DNA from: Crocinitomicaceae bacterium
GTDB lineage: Bacteria > Bacteroidota > Bacteroidia > Flavobacteriales_D > Crocinitomicaceae
Length of the DNA: 6,779 nucleotides
Direction of reading: 5' to 3'
Assembly: GCA_030833265.1 (NCBI GenBank)
Contig: JAURHO010000087.1
Span: forward strand, 1 to 6,779
Shown here: positions 1 through 5,797 of the stretch, in pieces
Layout: each line of letters begins with the position of its first letter
Position numbering within the stretch: the first letter of the stretch is position 1
The notes under the pieces: generated by a model
The model's input: only the letters and a program-made list of their open reading frames with translations
What the model was told of the DNA's origin: nothing
Databases searched by the model: none
Position numbers and translations under genes: made by a program

Positions 1-520
1 GCAACAGTTGAATAACAGGATGTTGAGGACCCAAATAGCGTTCTTGACCAATAACAATGGTTTTTTCAGAACAATAAGCGCTTGCTGCAAATTGCGTGTA
101 GGCAAAATATAATTGCTTTGGCCTAGGAAGGGCAGGAGCCAAAACCTTGAGTCTTTTGAAAGCAGCAGTCAATTCAGCTTGTATTTGTTTGCGCCAGTTT
201 TGTAGTGTGTCTAGGCTAGCGTATGCTTGCCTGTTAAAAGGATTGTTGACATTGGCCTGAAATGCACTGCGCAAAGCGGAGTCAGGTTTTAGAGGTATTT
301 GAAGGGCATAAGGCAAACAGAATTCAAGTGCTTCTCGGTCTTGCTTTTGAAGTACTCCGATATACTGGCTCAATTTTTGAACGGGTTGTGCGCGTAAAGT
401 TGAATCCAGATTCAAGACTTGAAGCGTTATTGAAACCTGATCAGTATCTACCTCGTAAGGGTCTTGCTGGCAGGCGAAAAGTAAGCAGAGTAAAGCAAGT
501 AGACCAAGGCCACGTATCAT
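1..520 (-). CDS. gldB: GldB-like gliding motility lipoprotein, C-terminus cut by window edge
   Basis: Reading the minus strand from the ATG at 520-518 gives 173 open codons running off the left edge. The protein starts with a lipoprotein signal peptide: MIRG, a Leu-rich core, then the lipobox LFAC with Cys17 as the probable lipidated residue. Residues about 133-173 hold an aromatic-rich stretch followed by a KTIVIGQERYLG segment, which resembles the conserved 'd.tI.IGl..fLG' region I recall from GldB proteins. GldB is a Bacteroidota envelope lipoprotein needed for gliding in Flavobacterium johnsoniae; its biochemical role is unclear and homologues occur in non-gliders. Proximity to nadE fits a gene order I recall from Bacteroidota, here with an outer-membrane protein gene between them and the two sides divergent. 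No Shine-Dalgarno is visible. The family call rests on remembered motifs; at minimum it is a secreted lipoprotein. Confidence 0.72.
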   Translation of the reverse strand, partial: MIRGLGLLALLCLLFACQQDPYEVDTDQVSITLQVLNLDSTLRAQPVQKLSQYIGVLQKQDREALEFCLPYALQIPLKPDSALRSAFQANVNNPFNRQAYASLDTLQNWRKQIQAELTAAFKRLKVLAPALPRPKQLYFAYTQFAASAYCSEKTIVIGQERYLGPQHPVIQLL

Positions 521-529
521 GAATATTAT

Positions 530-537
530 TATTTTTG
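530..537 (+). promoter_or_regulatory. Bacteroidota -7 element for the beta-barrel/nadE operon
   Basis: Positions 530-537 read TATTTTTG, matching TAnnTTTG. No good TTTG -33 partner is seen 17-23 bases upstream, so this may be weak or activator-dependent. It ends two bases before the oppositely oriented -7 element at 540-547. The start codon at 564 lies 26 bases downstream. The region is A/T-rich, so a chance match is possible. Confidence 0.42.
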
Positions 538-539
538 TT

Positions 540-547
540 CAAAATTA
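540..547 (-). promoter_or_regulatory. Bacteroidota -7 element for the gldB-like gene
   Basis: On the minus strand 547-540 reads TAATTTTG, an exact match to the Bacteroidota -7 consensus TAnnTTTG. A TTTG at 574-571, separated by 23 bases, could be the -33 element and would lie inside the start of the divergent gene. Transcription would begin around 535, leaving a leader of roughly 15 bases before the ATG at 520. Inferred from consensus only. Confidence 0.5.
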
Positions 548-563
548 ACATTTATCAGACAAC

Positions 564-1376
564 ATGAAATCAAACCAGCTTCAACACGTACTTTTTTGCT
601 GCCTATTCACAGCATTCACGCAGTATTCATTCGGTCAAACCGTTGCTGAGAAAAAACTGCAAGGCGGCATCACTGCTTCAGTTGGTGGTAATTTTTTAAA
701 GATGGGAACTTCCTTGCTTGATGCACAGCCTGGGCTCAGTACGGCTGTCGGAATTAATTTCTTGAAAGCGACCAAAGAATCGCAAAACATTGCTTTTTTA
801 GGCGGGCTTGAATTCAACCTCGAGCGCTTCAACTATAAAGTAACAGGAACTGATGTATTCTATCGTTACACCGACCAAAACATTAAAACCAAAGACGAAA
901 CAGTTACAACTGATCAGTATTACCGACTCACTGAGCGCACCTACAAGCCACTTTACCTTGGTTTGCCAATCGGTATGGCATTCAGAACCGATTTCATCGG
1001 TGATTACCGCGGGGTTGTAAAGTTTGGATTGCAAAACCGTTTCTTGCTCTCTAATACCGTCGACGACAAAGGCTTTACGTCTGCCAATGTCAATGAAATA
1101 GGAGGTTATCAAGAAAATACAGGTATGATCGCTAAAAAAGATTTGTTTTTCTACAATGCAGGGCTTTTCATCAGCATGGGTGCTGAATGGAATTTTTCAG
1201 GTTCAACCTGCTTGCTCGTTGAGCTCGGTTATCAGTATGGATTTATGCCACTGCACCTGACTTCAAAAGAGCAGAACTACACGCTTTTTTCGCAAGATGC
1301 CAATTTTGCACCCCTTTATTTCCGCAACCAAGCTACGATGAATCAGGCCAACCTGAAATTAACCTTGTTATTCTAA
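564..1376 (+). CDS. Outer membrane beta-barrel protein, 270 aa
   Basis: Residues 1-25 form a Sec signal peptide: a polar MKSNQLQH start, a hydrophobic core, and a probable cleavage site around FGQ at 23-25. The mature part alternates hydrophobic and polar residues and is rich in Tyr, Phe, Gly and Asn. It ends in an amphipathic strand finishing NLKLTLLF, with the terminal Phe typical of proteins inserted by the Bam machinery. A motif around YKPLYLGLPIGMAFR (about residues 128-142) resembles the 'lEiPl.lky.f' strand common in PorT/OmpA-like barrels of Bacteroidota. Function is not recognisable; an 8-10-strand barrel is an inference from length. It is first in the operon: its TAA stop (1374-1376) is one base before the nadE start, so the two are surely co-transcribed. 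Two adjacent Cys at 12-13 lie in the signal peptide but without a good lipobox. Confidence 0.8.
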   Translation: MKSNQLQHVLFCCLFTAFTQYSFGQTVAEKKLQGGITASVGGNFLKMGTSLLDAQPGLSTAVGINFLKATKESQNIAFLGGLEFNLERFNYKVTGTDVFYRYTDQNIKTKDETVTTDQYYRLTERTYKPLYLGLPIGMAFRTDFIGDYRGVVKFGLQNRFLLSNTVDDKGFTSANVNEIGGYQENTGMIAKKDLFFYNAGLFISMGAEWNFSGSTCLLVELGYQYGFMPLHLTSKEQNYTLFSQDANFAPLYFRNQATMNQANLKLTLLF

Positions 1377-1377
1377 A

Positions 1378-2079
1378 ATGCACGCACTTGCAGAGCATAT
1401 TGTCAGTTGGTTGAAAAGCTATCAAGATTCAGCTAAGGCACAAGGATTTGTGGTGGGCGTTTCGGGTGGTATAGATTCTGCCCTTACGGCTATTTTATGT
1501 GCCTTGACAGGTTCAAAAACAATCCTGATCAACATGCCTATTAGGCAAACTACTGCAGAACTCAATCGCGGGCTCGAACAAATGCAGGCTTTGAAAAAAG
1601 CACATTCCAATGTACAATTGCTTGAAATAGACCTTACGCCAAGTTTTAGTGTTCTAGAAACTACGCTCGGTTTGGATCCAGCCCAGCACCATTTGGCCTT
1701 GGCCAACACCCGAGCACGTTTGCGCATGACTACACTTTACGCAATTGCGCAGGCAAATGGCTGTTTAGTAGCCGGCACTGGTAACAAAGTAGAAGATTTC
1801 GGCGTCGGATTCTACACCAAATATGGCGATGGCGGCGTAGATATCAGTCCCATTGCTGACCTCTACAAAACGGAGGTATTCAAACTTGCAGGGCAGCTCG
1901 GCGTTGTTAAGTCTATTCTTGATGCCAAACCTACCGATGGCTTGTGGGAAGATGGTCGCTCAGATGAAGATCAAATTGGCGCTACATACCCTGAGCTAGA
2001 ATGGGCTATGCAATTCAATGGCGATGAAAACCAACTCGACACACGTCAAAAAGAAGTGCTTGTTATTTTTAGAAATTGA
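1378..2079 (+). CDS. nadE: NH3-dependent NAD+ synthetase, frameshifted near its C-terminus
   Basis: NadE amidates nicotinic acid adenine dinucleotide to NAD+ using ATP, the last step of NAD biosynthesis, in the cytoplasm. The ATP-pyrophosphatase P-loop SGGIDS is at residues 29-34. The family motifs GTGNKVED (133-140), KYGDGGVD (148-155), ISPIADLYKTEV (156-167) and PTDGLWEDGRSDEDQIG (185-201) are all present. There is no nitrilase/glutaminase domain, so ammonia is the expected nitrogen donor. The frame stops at a TGA (2077-2079) after 233 residues, inside a conserved region. The missing C-terminal 28 residues are encoded one frame over (2073-2159). Adding one A to the run at 2073-2075 restores a 260-residue protein of normal length. 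The start follows the previous stop by one base. The family is certain; whether the break is real is doubtful, and a sequence error is likelier. Confidence 0.95.
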   Translation: MHALAEHIVSWLKSYQDSAKAQGFVVGVSGGIDSALTAILCALTGSKTILINMPIRQTTAELNRGLEQMQALKKAHSNVQLLEIDLTPSFSVLETTLGLDPAQHHLALANTRARLRMTTLYAIAQANGCLVAGTGNKVEDFGVGFYTKYGDGGVDISPIADLYKTEVFKLAGQLGVVKSILDAKPTDGLWEDGRSDEDQIGATYPELEWAMQFNGDENQLDTRQKEVLVIFRN

Positions 2080-2159
2080 ATCAGGCCAATCAGCATAAAA
2101 TGTTGCCCATACCGGTTTGTGAAATCCCTGCACATTTAAAGTCTCTATTGAACGCATGA
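2073..2159 (+). pseudogene. nadE: Out-of-frame C-terminal end of NadE
   Basis: Read in the -1 frame from 2073, this stretch encodes KLNQANQHKMLPIPVCEIP and then AHLKSLLNA before a TGA at 2157-2159. It is the expected NadE C-terminus, including the conserved HK..P segment, and continues directly after residue Arg232 of the main frame. A TAG at 2070-2072 in this frame and the TGA at 2077-2079 in the main frame confine the shift to 2071-2079, where an AAA run replaces the expected AAAA. Its stop overlaps the next gene's start as ATGA, the normal coupling arrangement, which supports this as the true end of nadE. Confidence 0.88.
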
Positions 2160-4075
2160 AAATGCTCAAGCAGCTCTTCATTTTACTGATTTTGCTATCC
2201 AACAGCACTGCCTTTTTAGCGCAACAAAAGAGCTTTAAAGGCATGGCTGCACTGTCACAAAATAACTTTGGATCTGCTTTATCGCTCTTTAGACAAGACC
2301 TCGAAAAACACCCTTTGGCTGCTCATTATGGCTTGGCAAGCTACTACCAAAGTGCCTTTGCACTTAATGCCGATAGCGCATTTTATTATTTAAGCCAATT
2401 TGAAAAAGACTGGAGTCTTGCGGAACCAAAACTAAAGCTCAAATTATCGGAGCAGTGGGGCATATCAGATCTCAGTATTGCCCGACGTTTCTATGAATTA
2501 GCCAGTCTTGAGTTGAAGTCTTGCGGTGTGAATCCAAGCGTTGAGGCCTATGAGCGCTATATTTTGCGCTACCAACTTTTCTTTCAAGATGCCTTGTTTC
2601 AAGATCGTTTTTCAAGCAAAATAGATTTTCAAGGACTCTATCAAACTGCAATTTTACAACGCGATGCAGTTGCTTATGAGTTAGCGCTGAAGGACGGTTC
2701 TGCGAATGCTATGTTGGTTTTTGTGGTTCAATATCCTAACGCTGTCCAAGTACCAGAAGCTCAGAATCGGTATAATAACCTGCTTTACTTTGAAAAAACC
2801 CAAACAGGTTCGGAAGAAGCACTCATTGATTTTATAAAAGGTTTCCCGGAAAATCCTCATGTGATGGAAGCCTGGCAACGTTTGTATAAGCTTATCGAAC
2901 AACAAGCAACATTAGAAGCTTTCGAACATTTTGTAAGAACTTATCCGGATGCTCCGCAGGTCAAAGAAGCTTGGAAGCAAGTGTATCGCCTATACATGCA
3001 AGAATATAGTTTGGCGCGTTTGGAATCTTTCAAAACAGCTTACCCTGATTACCCTGATTTTGAAACGTTAAAACAAGATGGCGCTTTGCTTTTTATGGTG
3101 TTTTACCCATGGCTTGAAAATGAAAAGTTCGGATACATCAATCAAGAAGGGCAGTTACTGATTAGTTGTCAGTATGATGACGCAAGTGCTTTTTATGATG
3201 GTCTTGCGATTGTCTCCAAACAAGGAAAATACGGACTCATCAATAAACGCAATGAGCCTGTTGTTGATTTAGTATATGACGAGATTCTAGAGCCACATGA
3301 CCAATTTTTTATTGCCCAGCAAAATGGACGATATGGCTTGCTTAATCAGCAAGGAAAGACCGCTATAGCTTTTATATATAGCGATATTCAAAGGCTTGAC
3401 AACGGACAGTATTTACTTGAAGACAGCACCGGATTTTACCTTCTAAATAATGCCGCGCAACACTTGAGTAACGCACCAATGGCTTATGAAGAAGTCGCGC
3501 AATACCTTAGCGGCTTGGAAGCTGACGCTCGTGATCAGCAAGTTTCTCAAGAGCAGCAAGCAAGTACTCAGCCCGTTGTTTTGAATACGACACCACAGGT
3601 TTTCATTAAAAATGGAAAGAAAGGTCTAAAAATCAATAATAAAGAATTGCTGCCCGCTTCTTTAGAAGATATTTCAGCCTTTATCGGCACCTATGCAATT
3701 GCCAAGAAAAAAGGAAAATACGGCCTCATTGATTCAGGCGCCAAAACACTTTTGAATTTTGAATATTCGGCTATCAGATATGTAACAGGCCTAGGTTTTT
3801 TAATTGAACAAAGTGGCTTGCTTGGTGTCTATGATCCCGCAAAAGGTTTTCTGATTCCAATTGCTTATGAAGGCATTAAGCCCTTTGAAAACAAATATAT
3901 TTTAGTCAGTTTAGCAGGTAAAGACGGTTTGCTAGAACTGAATGGAAAAGAAGTTTTAGCACCATCTTATCAAAGAATTGTTCGTTTTGATGCGCAAACT
4001 TTGGTACTTACCCAAGAGCAAAAATTGTTCTATTTCCTAGAAGGAAGTCATCAGTTTATTTCTAGAAAACCATGA
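2156..4075 (+). CDS. Secreted protein with helical repeats and WG repeats, 639 aa
   Basis: Residues 1-23 are a Sec signal peptide (hydrophobic core, cleavage near FLAQQ), so it is probably periplasmic or surface-located. Residues about 25-300 are helical and TPR-like. Four copies of an aromatic-Pro motif (Y193-P194, F230-P231, Y263-P264, Y296-P297) are spaced 37, 33 and 33 residues, two followed by EAW and a YxL helix. From about 325 to 600 the protein is built of WG-type repeats, with signatures at FGYINQEG (325), YGLINKRN (359), YGLLNQQG (393), YGLIDSGA (522) and two diverged copies near 556 and 591. A Gln/Ser-rich linker (about 455-480) divides the WG blocks. WG repeats form a beta structure of unknown binding role. 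The start at 2156 is chosen because it makes the ATGA overlap with restored nadE; ATG 2162 is an alternative. The end overlaps the next gene as ATGA. No enzyme motif is seen. Confidence 0.85.
   Translation: MKMLKQLFILLILLSNSTAFLAQQKSFKGMAALSQNNFGSALSLFRQDLEKHPLAAHYGLASYYQSAFALNADSAFYYLSQFEKDWSLAEPKLKLKLSEQWGISDLSIARRFYELASLELKSCGVNPSVEAYERYILRYQLFFQDALFQDRFSSKIDFQGLYQTAILQRDAVAYELALKDGSANAMLVFVVQYPNAVQVPEAQNRYNNLLYFEKTQTGSEEALIDFIKGFPENPHVMEAWQRLYKLIEQQATLEAFEHFVRTYPDAPQVKEAWKQVYRLYMQEYSLARLESFKTAYPDYPDFETLKQDGALLFMVFYPWLENEKFGYINQEGQLLISCQYDDASAFYDGLAIVSKQGKYGLINKRNEPVVDLVYDEILEPHDQFFIAQQNGRYGLLNQQGKTAIAFIYSDIQRLDNGQYLLEDSTGFYLLNNAAQHLSNAPMAYEEVAQYLSGLEADARDQQVSQEQQASTQPVVLNTTPQVFIKNGKKGLKINNKELLPASLEDISAFIGTYAIAKKKGKYGLIDSGAKTLLNFEYSAIRYVTGLGFLIEQSGLLGVYDPAKGFLIPIAYEGIKPFENKYILVSLAGKDGLLELNGKEVLAPSYQRIVRFDAQTLVLTQEQKLFYFLEGSHQFISRKP
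3040..3057 (+). repeat. 9-base tandem duplication in coding sequence
   Basis: TTACCCTGA occurs twice in direct succession and encodes the doubled YPD in YPDYPD at the last helical-repeat motif. It is in frame, so it does not disrupt the protein. It is probably a small slippage duplication. Confidence 0.6.
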
Positions 4076-4842
4076 GTTGGCAACTGAAATCTGAACATTA
4101 TTTAAAGGCGCTTATCGTAGTGGCAAGTGTCTATATGGGTGTTTTTATTTATTTGGAGCTTTCTACGGTGGTTAAAGAAGACCTGATTCAAGGCGAAGCG
4201 CTCTATGAGGTTCAGCTCGAACAACTCGACGAAACAGAAAAATTAGAAATGCGCGAAGAAATGAATCTTCAACAGTCGCAGGAAATGAGAAGCATTGCTC
4301 GTGATCTCAATGATGCAAGGCCAGCCTCTGAGCAAGATTGGTCCACCCAGGAAGCAGGGCAGGGGCAAGCCAATCCGGAGCAAAGCGCCCGAGATTATGA
4401 AGCCCAAGTATTTGCTGAAACCGGAGGAGAAGCAGTTCGGGCACAAATTAAGCAGCAAAGTCAGGCTCGTATTCAACAACTCAAACAACAAGGCCAACCT
4501 CAAAGCAATAATCCAAGCGCCGCATCAGGAAGCCCAAATCAATATGCAGGTGCCGTCATGGTTGACTTCAGTGTGACTGGCCGCTCGGCCTATGATCACA
4601 ACACCTGGTATGTCAGAAATCCGGGTTACACCTGTGGGTTCAATGCCGCCGGAACGGTTTACATTGAGGTTGAAGTAGCGAGTTCAGGTCGGGTAGCAAC
4701 TGCTCAATACATCGCTGCAAAAAGTGCCAATGCAAGCCCCTGCATGATCGAACAAGCTCTCAAATATGCCAAGATGTCCAGGTTTACAGACGGAAGTTCA
4801 AACGCTAAAGGCTATATCAAATATCGATTTGAAGCCCAATAA
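4072..4842 (+). CDS. TonB-like single-pass envelope protein, 256 aa
   Basis: Residues about 11-29 form one membrane helix after a short cytoplasmic N-terminus (MSWQLKSEHYLK), giving a TonB-like N-in topology with the rest in the periplasm. Residues 36-90 are acidic and probably coiled; 90-160 are Gln/Ala/Ser-rich and low in complexity, in place of the Pro-rich spacer of classical TonB. Residues about 165-256 resemble the TonB C-terminal fold: AGTVYIEVEVASSGRV strand-turn, a helix around CMIEQALKYAKMSRF, and a final strand ending GYIKYRFEAQ. Two Cys (188 and 224) sit in positions I recall as shared in a Bacteroidota branch of TonB-like proteins and could form a disulfide. No ExbB/ExbD gene is in the window, so energy transduction is unproven; it could be a structural partner of the upstream WG-repeat protein. 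The start overlaps the previous stop as ATGA, implying translational coupling. Confidence 0.75.
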   Translation: MSWQLKSEHYLKALIVVASVYMGVFIYLELSTVVKEDLIQGEALYEVQLEQLDETEKLEMREEMNLQQSQEMRSIARDLNDARPASEQDWSTQEAGQGQANPEQSARDYEAQVFAETGGEAVRAQIKQQSQARIQQLKQQGQPQSNNPSAASGSPNQYAGAVMVDFSVTGRSAYDHNTWYVRNPGYTCGFNAAGTVYIEVEVASSGRVATAQYIAAKSANASPCMIEQALKYAKMSRFTDGSSNAKGYIKYRFEAQ

Positions 4843-4885
4843 GAACAGCTATTTTCAAAATATTGGCTAAAAATTAAACAATTAG

Positions 4886-4918
4886 TTGATGAGATATTAA
4901 ATAGTATTGCTATCTTTG
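4886..4918 (+). promoter_or_regulatory. Promoter of the XRE/S24 regulator gene
   Basis: TTG at 4886-4888 (-33) and TATCTTTG at 4911-4918 (-7, exact TAnnTTTG) are separated by 22 bases, inside the spacing known for Bacteroidota sigma-A promoters. Transcription would start near 4923-4926. This decides the gene start: the ATG at 4907 would lie upstream of the transcript, so ATG 4937 is chosen. The gap after the previous gene (4843-4885) is A/T-rich and holds no clear terminator. Confidence 0.65.
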
Positions 4919-4928
4919 ATTCAAAGAT
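4912..4928. promoter_or_regulatory. Perfect 17-base palindrome, candidate operator
   Basis: ATCTTTGA-T-TCAAAGAT is a perfect inverted repeat with 8-base arms and a one-base centre. It overlaps seven of the eight bases of the -7 element and the expected transcription start of the XRE/S24 gene. A bound dimer there would block RNA polymerase, so autorepression by the gene product is the simplest reading. Protein binding is inferred; the symmetry is directly visible. The spacer is too short for an RNA hairpin of this form to act as a terminator, and no T-tract follows. Confidence 0.6.
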
Positions 4929-4936
4929 TGTGGACT

Positions 4937-5733
4937 ATGTATATCGCTCAAAACCTCAAAAACATCCGTAAAAGATGCGGTCTTTCTCAGGAAGAAATGG
5001 CGCAAAAGCTCAACCTGAATCGCTCAACCTATAGCGGTTACGAAAACGAGGTGGCGCAGCCCAATCTAGAAACTTTGCTTTTGTTGGCTCAACAAGAAAA
5101 ACTTCCGCTCGAGGCTATTTTAACAACCGATCTTTCAAAGCTATCACAAGCAGAATACGACACCTTGTGCGGTACTTGGAAGCAAGGGGCGAGTGGGCAA
5201 CATTTGCGCGTCCTTACCACCGTTGTCAATGAAGAAAACGAAGATGTCATTGAGCTCATCCCTGAAAAAGTCAGGGCGGGCTATACCTCTGGTTATGCAG
5301 ATCCCACTTATTTGCAAGAGCTGCCCACTTTACGCCTCCCATTTTATCCAAAGATCGCAAATACAGAGCCTTTCCTATTGCCGGAGATTCCATGCCGCCT
5401 GTTGTTCATGGCTCTTATGTCGTAGGTGAGTTCGTTCAAGATTGGATAAGTTTGCCCGCTGCAGTTCCTTGTGTAGTTGTCACCAAAGACGACGGCATCG
5501 TATTCAAATACCTGCACAATCATCTTAAAGAAAAGCAAGCATTTACCTTGGTTTCTACCAATCCGCTCTATGCGCCATACGACGTTCATGTTGCTGAGGT
5601 GCTCGAGATTTGGCGCTTTGTTTCCTATATCTCAAAAGAACTGCCCGACGTTCAACTTGATCACGCAAGTATAGGTGCGGGTTTGCGTTCCATTCAAGAA
5701 GATTTGCAAAAAGCCCTACAACTCCGTAAATAG
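4937..5733 (+). pseudogene. XRE-family repressor with LexA-like S24 peptidase domain, one-base frameshift
   Basis: The first frame (4937-5425) gives a helix-turn-helix at about residues 5-60, with the XRE signature LSQEEMAQKLNLNRSTYSGYENEVAQPN, then a linker ending AGYTSGYADPTYLQELP. After LRLPF the frame goes wrong and stops at 5425. From 5344 one frame over, the sequence continues as LSKDRKYRAFPIAGDSMPP to a TAG at 5733. Adding one T to the run at 5342-5345 gives a 265-residue protein, normal for this family. In the restored protein Ser152 (GDSM) and Lys191 (GIVFK) match the LexA/UmuD catalytic dyad, and Ala114-Gly115 is the candidate self-cleavage bond. The start is 4937 because the promoter lies at 4886-4918; an upstream ATG at 4907 would add MLSLIQRLWT. 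Probably a stress-responsive repressor controlling itself through the palindrome at 4912-4928. The break is more likely a sequence error than a true pseudogene. Its targets beyond itself are unknown. Confidence 0.88.
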
Positions 5734-5770
5734 ACGGACGCCAAAACTTTCCCATTCCGTAGTTTCTGCG

Positions 5771-5778
5771 TATCTTTG
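5771..5778 (+). promoter_or_regulatory. -7 element of the thrS promoter
   Basis: TATCTTTG matches TAnnTTTG exactly and is identical to the -7 element of the regulator gene. Only a poor -33 match is present (TTTC near 5748). Transcription from about 5784 leaves a leader of some 14 bases, too short for a T-box, attenuator or autoregulatory operator fold. Confidence 0.6.
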
Positions 5779-5797
5779 CACTTCAATTATTTATCCT

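Noticed and set aside
262..522. 86-codon plus-strand open frame
   Set aside because: It is antisense to the lipoprotein gene, which has a clear signal peptide, lipobox and promoter; the plus-strand product resembles nothing.
2061..2080. Programmed -1 frameshifting in nadE
   Set aside because: No X_XXY_YYZ slippery heptamer is in phase; the only window for the shift contains aga-aat, which does not re-pair well, and NadE is not known to use recoding.
3361..3383. Inverted repeat CGCTATA/TATAGCG with a 9-base spacer
   Set aside because: It lies in the middle of the WG-repeat coding sequence, is A/T-rich and has no associated feature; chance is likely.
4295..4576. 93-codon plus-strand open frame inside the TonB-like gene
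   Set aside because: It is an alternative-frame shadow of the low-complexity Gln-rich region; the product is Lys/Pro/Gln-rich without any recognisable feature.
4843..4885. Possible terminator after the TonB-like gene (TTGGCTAA with TTAGTTGA)
   Set aside because: The stem depends on several wobble pairs, is A/T-rich and is not followed by a T-tract.
4907..4936. Upstream ATG for the XRE/S24 gene adding ten residues
   Set aside because: It lies before or within the -7 element, so it would not be in the transcript; the family normally begins near the residues following ATG 4937.
5338..5350. Programmed -1 frameshifting in the XRE/S24 gene
   Set aside because: The in-phase sequence a-ttt-tat is not a canonical slippery site, and a single missing T in the run explains the break more simply.
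5723..5760. TCCGT/ACGGA hairpin around the regulator stop, with a second TCCGT at 5756-5760 that could pair alternatively
   Set aside because: Only five base pairs, with no T-tract, so it is too weak to call a terminator or attenuator.
5779..5797. T-box or other leader regulation of thrS
   Set aside because: The predicted leader is only about 14 bases, too short for any such element.
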